Shown here piece by piece: positions 1 through 10,826 of a stretch of DNA of 64,000 nt. Within the stretch, counting starts at the first letter, position 1, and every line of letters begins with the position of its first letter. Made by a program: the position numbers and the translations under genes. The stretch is from Fasciolopsis buskii (Eukaryota; Platyhelminthes; Trematoda; Plagiorchiida; Fasciolidae), in NCBI GenBank assembly GCA_008360955.1, contig LUCM01001584.1, positions 62,001-126,000 on the forward strand. Direction: 5' to 3'. The notes beneath the pieces were generated by a model. It was not told the DNA's origin, made no database searches, and saw only the letters and a list, made by a program, of their open reading frames with translations.

Positions 1-364
1 AATCTGCCCGACCACCGTATACCGAGATCACACAAGCGAAACTCGTTTAAAAGTCACTTGCCTTCACCCTGGCAGCAAAATGTGGTTGCAGTTTTAGTTT
101 TTCTAAAGTGAAATTTAGCAAATTCCCAATGGAAAAGTCTCCCCAAAAACATCCAAATTCCTCCTTCTGTTTGCATATATGCGATGAGAATCGAGTTGTT
201 TTTTTGTCGTTATCGACTAAAGCTTTGTGTGATACGCTGGAATTTTGTCTGCCCCGTATTCATAACTGCATTTCGACATTCCGGTTTAGAAAAACTACCC
301 TAAGTTATGGTCATTTGGTAAGCCTAATTATTCGTACATTCTCTCTAAAAAAGTGGTATTTTAT

Positions 365-862
365 TCATGCCGCATTCTCATTCGTAGTACCTCGGGATAT
401 ATCATGGTCGGCTAAAAATGCGTACCAAAACAAGTCATACTCAAATTGATTGTTCCAGTCAACAGCGTTTGTCATTGGGATCATCAGTGATAGCAAATTA
501 TTCTCGACCCTTTTATTGACCGTGAAAGCTAGATATTCGTCCGGTACACTTATATTTACGTACCAGTCTCCAAACGGCTTCTTTTGAATGGCACAATACT
601 CACTTTTCTCTATAGCCACGATCGAGTTAGAGAAACAGTTGCACACAGATACTCAGTAAACTTCTTGTTTTTCATTATTCATTTCAAATCGTACCGGATT
701 TGATTTGTAATCAATCACTCTGCTGGCCATTGTTTTGGACGACATGTGTTCGGGTTCTTCCACATGTTCATGATAGCCGGAACTTCGGTATGGGGACTGT
801 TCCGTACCAAGTCGGCCCGCACAGAAGATCGGGTTTGTTTTCCCAGGTAAACTAATGTGCAT
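365..862 (-). pseudogene. Interrupted reading frame, unknown product
   Basis: I do not recognise this product. One minus-strand frame starts at an ATG (860-862) and stays open to a TGA at 365-367, broken only by a single in-frame TGA at 653-655. The first part (69 residues) is polar and charged. The second (about 96 residues) has a protein-like mix of aromatic and acidic residues, including blocks such as 'KPFGDWYVNISVPDEYLAF' and 'NQFEYDLFWYAF'. The final TGA overlaps an AATAAA hexamer, as a last exon could. I could not place a short intron that removes the internal TGA and keeps the frame. It may be a decayed exon or a chance open frame; composition is the only support. Confidence 0.22.
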
Positions 863-3161
863 CAGTTGGGTATATTTTTACTTGTAATTGCCAGCTTCTT
901 TGTCAGGTCAATATTCGCTGCGTTACACGCCACGACCGACAATTTCAAAATTATTACCATGTTACTGACTTGTGCATTGTCGTGGAAAGCTTTCCATGAA
1001 ATTGTAAACCCACAGCCGAGGCTGTGCAAAACCCAAGTTTGAGGGGACGTACAGCTGTGTGTGCCAGTCATCTCGCATTAGTCATTAGCTGAACTCCTCC
1101 ATCCGTTCTGTCACGTCCAGACGGTCATCAGAAATGTCTAATGCAGCAAGCAGTGCTTTCCCGGGTACGGTCTAATCTAACTAGTGTCGATCTTATAATA
1201 CAGTTAGCAACTTCCCATACGTCTTTTAACTGAGAAGCACTCGAAGACCTGTCAACGTGCTTCAGCTAGCGTGGTTTTCATTCTCACCGACCATTTTTCT
1301 CAAAATTCTTCACCTTGTTACGTATCATCTCATTTCCGAACGAATTCAACTTTAGAGAAGATAAAGCCTGACCAGAGAGTCGAACATATCGGAAAATTGC
1401 TCGTTCAGTGTCTGAAATTGCATTGGCTACACCAAATCAGATTGAAGAAATTACTAGTGGAACAATGAATAATACTATATTTCTGCTTATACTACTAACA
1501 TTAATGAGGAAACTAAGATCACCACCGCTCAGTTTGGGGTAAAAGCAAGAGGCCGGTTGTGATACAGAATTTCTGAAAACCGGTTAGTTGCCGAATTTTT
1601 TATGGGAACCGAAAGTGAACAAGCAGAGCATTTGTCAGTTTAATTTAATTCAGTGAACATTTCTGTCTACCCGATAATGAAATCCTAGTACAACAAGCAC
1701 AAGAGAAGCACTTCGTTCCCTATTTGCAACCACGTGGTATTTTAGGTTTATATTACTTACGCCCAAACACACAAACCCGGAGACGAAAGCTGGCAGTTGA
1801 ACAGCCACATACCCGAAACGGAAATGTAAACTGTCAGTAGCAGTTACTGATTTTACTTATTTTAAGATTCATTTGTTTACTGTTCATCTGGTTTCACACA
1901 GAAATGTGATCGGTTGGCTGGAACTAAATAGTCGCATTTTAAAGACAATCTGGATCAGATCATATTACTTCGTCAACTGGCGACACGTGACGAACACTTA
2001 CCAGTGACGAGTATGGTACCACATCCATAACGAATCACTAGATCACCAGTTAAACTAACTTTTAGAATTTGTAATGGGATACTGGAATTCTTCAGTGTGC
2101 TTAAGGTTTCCCGAAACAAGTTGTTTCTGCAGGTGTGACTTATAACACGTGAGTCACGTGAAGTGTGCATAATCACTTCGAACAATGAGATACACGGTCA
2201 AAGGATTTCACTGGCTAAAAAACATTACTGTGGTGTTTGGGTGTCGTATGCATGCATATTCATTGCAGTGATTCATAAAAATAGAGTAATATATGGGCGA
2301 GTTAATGAATCAGTGTAAAATGTTCCTTTACTCTTACCTCAAATCAATTCCAAGGAGGCGATAATTTCTCATGTATTCCTTGTTTGCTAGTCGCATTGTG
2401 CTTAAGAAATGCCTCTGACCGCTTTCGCTGTTGTAAAATTAATTTGTCATGGCTTTGCTTTGTGAGCACATCCATTCAACTTAAAACGTCACATTACTTG
2501 TTTTGTTTTCAAAAAAGAGTTCCATATGGTAAGAGCAATGACCAGTTTATTCGTGGGAATTGGGACTCGATTATTTCATCCAAAGTGACTGAAACGCGGG
2601 AGGAGATAAATATGCCGAACTGAACGCCTTCATGAATACTAACGATCAATTAGCCAGAGGCAATAATGAATGAGTCTAATCCCGTTGCATTTTTCATGCA
2701 TCAGTTAAACAGACATCAATAGTCAAGCAATTGAGTACTTTGCACCAATCAAGACGGTTCTTAAGAAGCTACGCATGGGCCAGCGGAAAGATATGAATTC
2801 AATGCCTTCAGACTGTGTCACAATGACAGATCCATTCTTGATAAGTAAAGACAGATAAAAGGGACACTGTCAATGGCAGTCTGTTTTGGATGCCATACTC
2901 AATGATGCAAATTGCAAATGCGATCTCCGTCTCTACCATGGTTTGGATGAAGGGGCACAGTCAACGCTGTCCAAATTAGAATGACCTGGAGACGATTGCT
3001 AGCAATCTCTCACTATTTAGTACATACTGGTCACGACTTCGAATCGAATCAATCGTTCGCAATCACGTGCGGCGCATTTGTCATTAGAACCCAACACCCA
3101 CTCAGATGTGCACACTTCACACTTCTGATGCTGTCCACAGAAAGTTGTGAAATCCTGAACT
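863..3161. other. No recognisable gene
   Basis: Short open frames only, none above about 70 codons except one of 125 codons at 2981-3358 that runs into repeat family A. I see no conserved motif, tRNA or microsatellite here. Confidence 0.5.
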
Positions 3162-3360
3162 CCATTTTGATTTTCAGTAGTATGTTTCGCACACGGATGG
3201 ATAAACTAAATTTACGCGCAAGCACACGACCGGTTTCGTGGTTATTACCGCTCTTCCGGTATGCGCACCCAGTACCTATCCAGCTATCTCCATACTGTGT
3301 GATTCTTAAATGGGCTTATCATCTATTCACGCTACTAACGATTCAAATGAGATTCTAATG
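3162..3360 (+). repeat. Dispersed repeat family A, copy 1
   Basis: This copy shares several blocks, in the same order, with 10565-10826 and 20833-21046. They are a 'gcaagcacacgaccggtttc' block, a 'ctcttccggtatgcgcaccc' block, 'gtgattcttaaatgg', and an end like 'gattcaaatgagattct'. Copies 1 and 3 are closer to each other in the middle and copy 2 is the most diverged there. Copy 1 lacks the 'aaatcctccg' block present in the other two. No coding motif is visible. It could be a SINE, a LINE 3' end or a MITE, and I cannot place it in a known class. Confidence 0.7.
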
Positions 3361-3827
3361 ATATTCTAAACTATTTGTTAGAAGTATCTGATTTATTAAC
3401 TGTGCACCTCTCAGCCTATTTCGGCAGAAACGCACATCCCTGTGAAACCCGAAATTTGATAGTCAAACAATCTTCACCGTGACCTTGTAACACAGCCGGT
3501 AGAGTATAGGGGGTAAGAAATAATCCAGTTGAGCCACCGCGCGGATTCGAATCATGCCCTGGTTAACAACTTATCACATACGGGTTCTTTAACCATCGGG
3601 TGTACTATAAGTCCAATCTCATTCGGCAAAACTGTTGACTGACAAAAAAATTAACCACTGACAAATGGCTCGTCAAAAAGTCGTCAAATTTCCTCGATTT
3701 CATTATGATGTTCCACGAAAAAGAACTGCCGAAGATTGGCCGCTTGACTCCTATGAGTCAGCTGGAACGTAATGCATCAAAGACGATGCATTTTTGCACA
3801 CGGACAGTACAGCACACTACTGTCATC
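3361..3827. other. No recognisable gene; isolated B-box-like site
   Basis: Unassigned sequence. A stretch near 3542-3556 resembles a Pol III B box ('ggattcgaatcatgcc'), but I see no good A box or tRNA fold, so I do not call a tRNA or a SINE. Confidence 0.35.
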
Positions 3828-3856
3828 ATATATATATATATATATATGTATATATA
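3828..3856. repeat. (TA)n microsatellite
   Basis: An almost pure TA dinucleotide run with one G interruption. It lies directly upstream of the LINE-5'-like repeat at 3857-4370, the same arrangement as at 48561-48580. Confidence 0.95.
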
Positions 3857-4370
3857 AATCGCAAAAATCGCAATAGAGGCGCTGTCATTGAAATCAATGC
3901 GAACGACGAAAACAATGAGCGAAAGGAGGGAAAGAAAAATAGACGATATATAATGTTCACAGTACATACTTATTTTTCTATTCCCCATCTCCACATCACT
4001 GGTCATCCATCGGAATCTATGAGTTCTCTATGGGTTTCATACTACCCGGTTGCCCAAACGAATTCGAGGTTTGACTTAGAGAACCTTACCCCAAGCTTCT
4101 GACCAAATGGTCCAACCCACAATGCATTAGAATGATCAGAGAATGACAACCCAATGAGGACTGGTGACTACTTGTCCAACCCATTCGCCTTTCGGAGGGG
4201 TCTAGAAACCCTGAGTGCCCAGTACACCCCTTCACCAGGGGGCGCTGGTGAGCACACAGCTTTGTGCTCCGTGTGCCACCTGTGGTTGGTCTAAGATCAG
4301 GGTTTAACCAACTCCCCTGGACCGATTGTCAATTATCAGTCAGATATCAATGCTTACTCAACAACCCACT
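3857..4370 (+). mobile_element. LINE 5'-end-like repeat (family B), copy 1
   Basis: Homologous to 48581-49220 in the same orientation, and in both places the homology starts right after a (TA)n tract. Shared blocks include 'ttcatactacccggttgccc' versus 'ttcatattacccggttaccc', 'gtgcccagtacaccccttc' versus 'gtgcccagcacatcccttc', a 'gttggtctaagatcagg' block, and 'attgtcaattatcagtcag' versus 'attatcaaaactcagtcaa'. The GC-rich, non-coding character and the position upstream of a possible ORF start (better kept in the other copy) suggest the 5' region of a non-LTR retrotransposon. This copy ends near 4370 and its coding part is missing. The LINE label is inference; the repeat relationship is seen directly. 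Confidence 0.6.
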
Positions 4371-7300
4371 CTAGTTTGATTCACCAGCGAAAGACCCTAT
4401 CAGTTGTAACCTCTGACCTTGGCGTGTTGTGATCGTTAATCTTTCATCAACAGTCGATGTGACAAAGTCAACGACCAGAAATCCATAAGAACCTGAGCTT
4501 TGAACAGCACAGATTTCCAGATACTCTGATGCACTGTGTGCATCACGAACAAGAATAAACATTGCTAATATGCACGGAGCCATAAAGACTGCTTTTGTTG
4601 CCACGATACTTGTGGGCACATTCTATTGCTATACCATGATTTGAAGACAGATTTTCGCGAAATTGAATGATATGTTATAAAGATAAACAGACGGTAATAT
4701 TTGACGAATGAAGCAAATCTGCCCTTCGGTTTGTATAGGATTCATATAACCTAGCTTTATTACAAGAGCAACTTGCAATTCCGCTTCTGAAATCAATGTT
4801 TTCAAGAAAAAACTTAAACGAAACAAGTGACTAAAATCAGGCAAGAAGTCAGTTCAACGCTTGAACCAGCTGCCGATTCTGCTGGGCCTAAGGTTACATT
4901 GATAATAAATGAGAAATCTTTATACATATTAGAAAATAATTAGTGGTTACAGGTAGCCAATCAAGAGACGTTCAAGTTCTTCTAGCGGGGTTGTTCTTTA
5001 CGCTGTGGGCGAATACTCATTCCCCGCGTAAGATTATGTTGATCAGATTAAATCTAGGGTTATTTTACAGTCTGTAAGAACTTGATTGATGAATAGCGGG
5101 AATCGAGCAAACCGAGACCAATTTCATCTAGTAGAAAGTATAACAAACCCTGGACAATAAAGAGTGACCCAAGGTATGCGTGCACAAACACATTCAACTT
5201 GGTGTTTGCTATGTCCGGGCTTATGGTGAATGACGTGAATCCTTTCGAGATCGTTATGTGAGTAAGCTTTGCTGACTTCCTAAGAAGCAATATATTCTTA
5301 TCATCACCCCACACGATGCAGATCAAGTGAATTCTTTACTGGCCATTTATAGATTATCTGACATGTAACTATTTGACAACGCAGCATGAAATAAGAAATA
5401 CAATTCTGATTGTAAAGTTCAAATTTGCAAGCAAAGCGAACTGCTTGTCTGATTTAGCCGGTCACGGCAATACAGACAAGCAAACGCTCGCATACACGAA
5501 CATTTGTCACAAATATGCGGAAACACATTCACAGAGGAAACGTTAGTCTTGACTATTCAGCTGTATGCGAGGGGATTTTCAGGCGACCGACTTAATTAAG
5601 ATTTGACCTGATCCGTGTTTCTGCTCGACTAATAGCCTGCGAGAGAACCGACGTCCGGGCTAAGCTACGGACAAGATTTCTCCACAAAAACTTCCCACAT
5701 CGATCGTTTCGTTTGTCATGTGCTCACTGTATCCAAGCGTAACATCAATCACTAGAAGCAAACTTGTTTCCAATATGATCTCAACTGCCATAGATTGCTA
5801 TCAAAAATGAACTTTTTACAAATACCAGTATTTTATTCACAAAATTCTCAATGCGTTTCTCCGGTTTTATTTCTTATCCATTTGTATTTTTCACATTAAT
5901 CAAATTTAATGTGCGAAAGTTGTCCGACATTCTATAAACATTGGAAATCCATTCTAGTTTACCCCTCATCGGTTCATTGAGATATCCGTAGAGAATGAAT
6001 AATTGATAAGCATCTGATAGCCCCGGTCAAAGTTGATTGATCGAAAAGAGCTCATTTCGTCTATTGTTTGCTCAACGGATGTGCCCCCGAATTATCCACA
6101 AGTGTTTGAGAAAAAGTGTGATAATGTTGGTAAAGAAATTTTGCCCGTCATTTTGCTTCGAATAACCGATAAAGGTAGCAAATATCAATCTCAAACTGAC
6201 TCAACAATAATCAGGACCAAGAAAAAAATTTATCCAGGATTGTAACACTCATTCGACACATGTGTGAAATTACCACGCTAAACTATTTTTCTCTCACTTT
6301 CCAATTTAACCAACGTGTTTCGTGGCCATTGGGATTAAATTTCAGTCTTCGTGTCTCTCGTTCTTGGTGATGCTTGTACGCCGTACTGCCTCATCTGCGT
6401 TATCATTGCTTGGCTTATTTGTGTAATGTTACTTAGAACTGTATGTCCACTGCAGTCCGGGCACAATGACAAACGACTTCCACACTTTTGTCATTCAAAT
6501 AACCCGTCTATTTTGTTTTTCTGTTGACGTCATGCGTGCCACTCTGTCTCGTGCTGCTTATTTCTGCATCTTACGTAAGATGCGCAATTTATTCGCACAA
6601 CCAATGGCCTAAGTTTCCAATCTGCGACCCAGATAGCCCTTAAAACATTCATGTTTATCCCGGTTCAACGGAGCCCCGTCGAATTTGTGCATGCCGATGC
6701 AACTGTGACTGAGCCGCAAGTTTCATTTGTCGAGTCTGAGTGAGAAAAGCAGGCAAAATCGGCGTTTGTGTATCTTTGCCCTAGGAAAAGAGAATAGGGG
6801 TCTTTGTTTCACTCCAGTTTCAAACCCCTCTTTTGGCTCATCCTGCAGATGAGTGTCACTCTGACTTTCAAATTCACTCCTAGTCCACGTCACATCCGTT
6901 TGACTAATTGGGTTTCGCGGACGTGCGATCATTCCAGCAGGGGCTGTGTCAAGCGTCCCATTTTCATTCCTCCAGCTGGTTAATCTTACCCGGCAATGAG
7001 AACAGATTTCCCTAGTGTCCCGTATCGCTCCATGTATGTCCTCTTTTATCTTTTATGCGAAAGTGATATCGATTTCCTTTTCGTTTTCTTTTACTTCCGT
7101 TATGAATGGAACAAGGAAATCCATCGTTCTCCGATAGAGGTGTCGGCCCAGAAGGTGAGTTATGTTGTTTACGTTTGAAGTGTTCGTTCGCTGAAGGACA
7201 CGCAGATTATTTGCTCATTCTGATTGACCTAAAAATCGAGTGCACAAGCCACGATTTCCTCATAGCGTGCACAGCTATTCAGGTACAAAATGGTTACGAA

Positions 7301-8547
7301 AACTATAAACTTGACTAACTGAAGTCTACTCTTACAATGAGTAACTCATTGACCCTACGCATCTGTATAAATTTCCATCAATGCAAAATCCGGCCAAGAA
7401 AACAATGACAATAAAGAAATTCCTTGACCGAGGATTCAGCTTGAGGGACCTTCCATATCGACAATGTTTTCATGGTTGATCGGAAGAGATCAGTTAGTAG
7501 CGAACTCAAATAGATTGGCCCATTGGGCCAAAAACCTCTGAGCAATGGCCAAACAGACATGTGATGCGTGTCACGCCAAGAGGTGAAAGATTTTTAGGAC
7601 GTCAAATCTGTTCAACAATGGGCACAGAGATGAATTCCTGTGACCCGTTCTCCTTTAGCAGACTGATTTAATAAGAACCATAGAAAATCCGTGATCTCAT
7701 ACAAACACTATTGAAGGTTGTCCAACTTCTTTTCTCCTCATTATAGACTGCGCTCCAAAACACATTTTATGGTTCACACGGCGGGATTAAACATTGGAAA
7801 GTGGTCCATAGGTAGTTGATTGTTCCACTTTAACTCACCATGTTAAATGCACCCACACCAAGGCGAACTCCACTCTCGAAGGTGGATTTACTCAGCCCGT
7901 CACTCCATTCTCTGTGCTTCAGTATGCGCCAACAAATGCTGTGGAATGACACAAAATGCGATCATGAGGTAAACGAATACGACAACGCAAATAACGTTTG
8001 AAATCTCTTAGATTCTAGTGGAAAGAATATTTTAAACATGGATGTTATTAGTAGCTCGACGTGTTGATTTCCAACTAGTATCTCGTGGCAGATCCTGATC
8101 AAATAAGGTAGATTAGAGGGTAGGGAGCAGTGAAATAATGGTGACCTGGACAACCAATGTTGTGATCAAAATCGTCATAAAACCTAAAACAATGGTCAGT
8201 TTATCAACCCGCCGATTGGTCACTTGGTGTAATCGGTTAGCTCGCCGTTTGGAGCCGTGAAATGCACCTACTGTGTAGTTGTTTCCTTCGGTTTGTTAAA
8301 AAAAATCACCACTCGTTCATATCCATCACACCGAAATTCCAACTTGGACCAAAGGGCAAACGGATACGAATGGGGAAAATCAGCCATGAGCTGATTCATA
8401 TTGGTCCTAAACGAATAATCAAGTGTCAGCGATAGCTTGGTGTAATATACTTCAGACAATGGCATTTTACATGCTATCCACCGGCGCCCCAACAAACGTC
8501 AGCTTCCATCAGTGGTATATAGATATATGTACATTTATAAATACAAA
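4371..8547. other. No recognisable gene
   Basis: AT-rich unique-looking sequence. One minus-strand frame (4371-4619, 82 residues) has a hydrophobic N-terminus followed by 'RDAHSASEYLE', which resembles a signal peptide with a cleavage site. It has no recognised domain and no visible exon partner. All other frames are short. Confidence 0.4.
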
Positions 8548-8572
8548 TGTATATATATATATATGTATATTA
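8548..8572. repeat. (TA)n microsatellite, short and impure
   Basis: A TA-dinucleotide run with G interruptions, in a wider ATAT-rich stretch that begins near 8516. Confidence 0.85.
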
Positions 8573-9404
8573 TTTGAGTGCTTCCTCCAAATATCGAAGA
8601 AACTTCGCAGTGTAGAGAACTAGAACAAACATAAATGTATCACAAAGTAACGCTGTTCTCGAACCCATTCGTTAGCTTTCCATTTGTTTGAACCTTCATA
8701 TAGTGTGATCAGATCATCAGTTTGCAGAATGTCGCAAAATTATCAAAATGTTTTGCCCATATTGAGTAGCTTAAACCAAACAGCAGTACCAAATAATGCT
8801 CACAATTACATTATTAATTACTCCATAAGATAAATCGAAAAGAAATTTTATCGTATTGCCGGATATTCCATCCTTCGTGAAAGCAAAACAGCTTTCGTTT
8901 GCATCCCCAATGAATTTGCAAACTGAGATGAAGAACGATAACGAAAGTAATTGCCAACGTTTGATTATTGGAAATATTGATTTAAATGTTACATTTTTTA
9001 AAACAATAGGCAAAACATTCTTTGCAGGCTATCTGTGATATTGTACCTATTGCCAATGCAGGGCACAACGATCGTAACGAGCAGGGAAGAAAATTGCCAT
9101 TTCGTAGTTATAGTCGATTAGTTGGCACCTCATTATAAGCTGTTCAAAACTGAAGTCTCGGATTTCGCTCTAAACGAACTCTGCTCATGAATGCTGGTAG
9201 ATATCTGGTGGCATGAATGCAATTTTGGTGGGGTCCCCAAATTCATATCTTGTGCACTCGGACGATTTTACTAATAATTCGTAACACGGTATCCACATCC
9301 AAGTTGCCATGAGAAACGACGGTAGCAGGTTACAACTGTTTTGTCCGTGTTTGGGATCGTCATGCCGTATTGATGTTCGATCAGTCGTTCAGAATCAGAC
9401 AGGC
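8573..9404. other. No recognisable gene
   Basis: AT-rich, with only short overlapping frames and no motif recognised. Confidence 0.45.
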
Positions 9405-9575
9405 CAGCTTAAGGGCTAAGACGTTCGACTCACGATCGCTCGTTTCTTCATTACGCCCCAGATCTGGAGCGATACTTTTACACTGTTCACCATTCCTAAC
9501 AAGGATGAAACAGCTGTACAGAGTGCTTCCATGATTATCATTGATTATCACTGACAAAATGGATGTTAACACTGT
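9405..9575 (+). mobile_element. tRNA-derived SINE-like copy 1
   Basis: The 5' part has an A-box-like 'gggctaagac' at 9413-9422; the B-box region near 9450 is eroded. The body shares 'cattcctaacaaggatgaaacagctgta' in pieces with 26355-26390 ('cattcctaacaagcatcaaa') and its tail shares a 'ggatgttaacac' block with 21526-21537 ('ggatgttatcac'). The order A box, B box, shared body and shared tail across copies is the mark of a SINE family. Divergence is high, so this is an old copy. Confidence 0.55.
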
Positions 9576-10564
9576 GTGACAAACCATTGAAAAAACCAAA
9601 TCAAATCTCGTACTCGTGAAAACTGGAAAGTTGTTGAAAACATGGGCGATTTGCATAAATCCCAGGGTGGTCACAAAATGTGGCGCACTCATTACATTTC
9701 CGATTCGTTGAGAAACAGAAGCGGCATATGATTTTCAAACAATATCTGGTAAAAATAATTGATCTTTCATGTGGTGAGACTGTCATGCACACACAACACA
9801 CGTACATGGCAAACGACTGATTTTTTTTCAAGAGTAGCAATTGCTCTTGACAGACCCAATAAGGTCAACCAGATTAGTACAATTAGTGATAATAGCAATA
9901 TTAATCCATAATATTGTTCTAAATGACAATCTGGACGTCCGTTTATTCACTACTCTTATTTGACTGAAGTACTCGGTCCGGAGAAAAATATGGAGTCGCG
10001 GGATTCTGAGATGTCATTCTAGCGGACTGATTGTGAACTATAGTCCTTCTGGAAAAAACGCACTAAGACCGATAAGCACAATGTTCTTGTTTCGAGTAAG
10101 AAATTTGTCCAATAAATATATAAACATTAGGGTGTTTAATTGAATTTCGAAAAAGATGGTTTTTTTAAAACCACAGCACGCATTAAAAATGAAGAAAACT
10201 AATGCCCAGTCCCAAGCAGATGCTCCTAATAGTGACATGCTTGGTTTTTGACAGCAAGCTGAAGTTTTTCACGTCTATGCATGCCAGGTACCGTGCATTT
10301 TCTGGTCTGATTTTGGTCTCGCCCCTATTGGGATACGAGACAAATCACGAATGTCAGCTAACGGATCGTAAAAGTTGTCGGCACGTTGCAGATGCCATTC
10401 TGTATAGAGAGTAACGAATCTAGACATCGTCTTTGCAACAGAGGCGACCGAATTCTATTTACCAACCCTAGACTTTATCGTTTCTCAACAAACAGAGAAC
10501 AGTTATAAAAGTGAAACAAATTGAAATTTTAACTGGATTACCAAAACATCCGATGAGATAATCT
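9576..10564. other. No recognisable gene
   Basis: AT-rich sequence with short frames only; nothing recognised. Confidence 0.45.
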
Positions 10565-10826
10565 CCTTCCGTTTTGTTCTCAGTGTGTTTCGCATGAGGA
10601 CTGATGAACATTTCCCTGGAAGCACACGACCAATTTTAAGGTTATTTATGCTGGTCCATCCGAACGGGAAACATACTTCTGAGAAAAAAACAATAATTTT
10701 GGATCTTGTGTCTCCTTTCTGAATGTAAGTCTTGACTGACCGACGGAAATCCTCCGGCGAATCACCATGTGATTTTCAAATGGACTTTTCGTCCATTCAT
10801 ACTCCCAATGATTCAAATGATATTCG
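10565..10826 (+). repeat. Dispersed repeat family A, copy 2
   Basis: The longest and most diverged family A copy. It keeps 'ggaagcacacgacc', 'ggaaatcctccggcgaatca', 'ccatgtgattttcaaatgga', 'cgtccattcatactc' and 'gattcaaatgatattc' in the same order as copy 3. An extra AT-rich stretch separates the first block from the second. A short reverse-strand stretch at about 32173-32196 resembles part of this copy ('ctgaccaatggaaatcctcc' on the minus strand), which may be a further fragment. Confidence 0.7.

Noticed and set aside
4371..4619. 82-residue minus-strand frame with a signal-peptide-like start
   Set aside because: The hydrophobic start and 'AHSA' site are suggestive, but there is no domain, no partner exon and no codon evidence.
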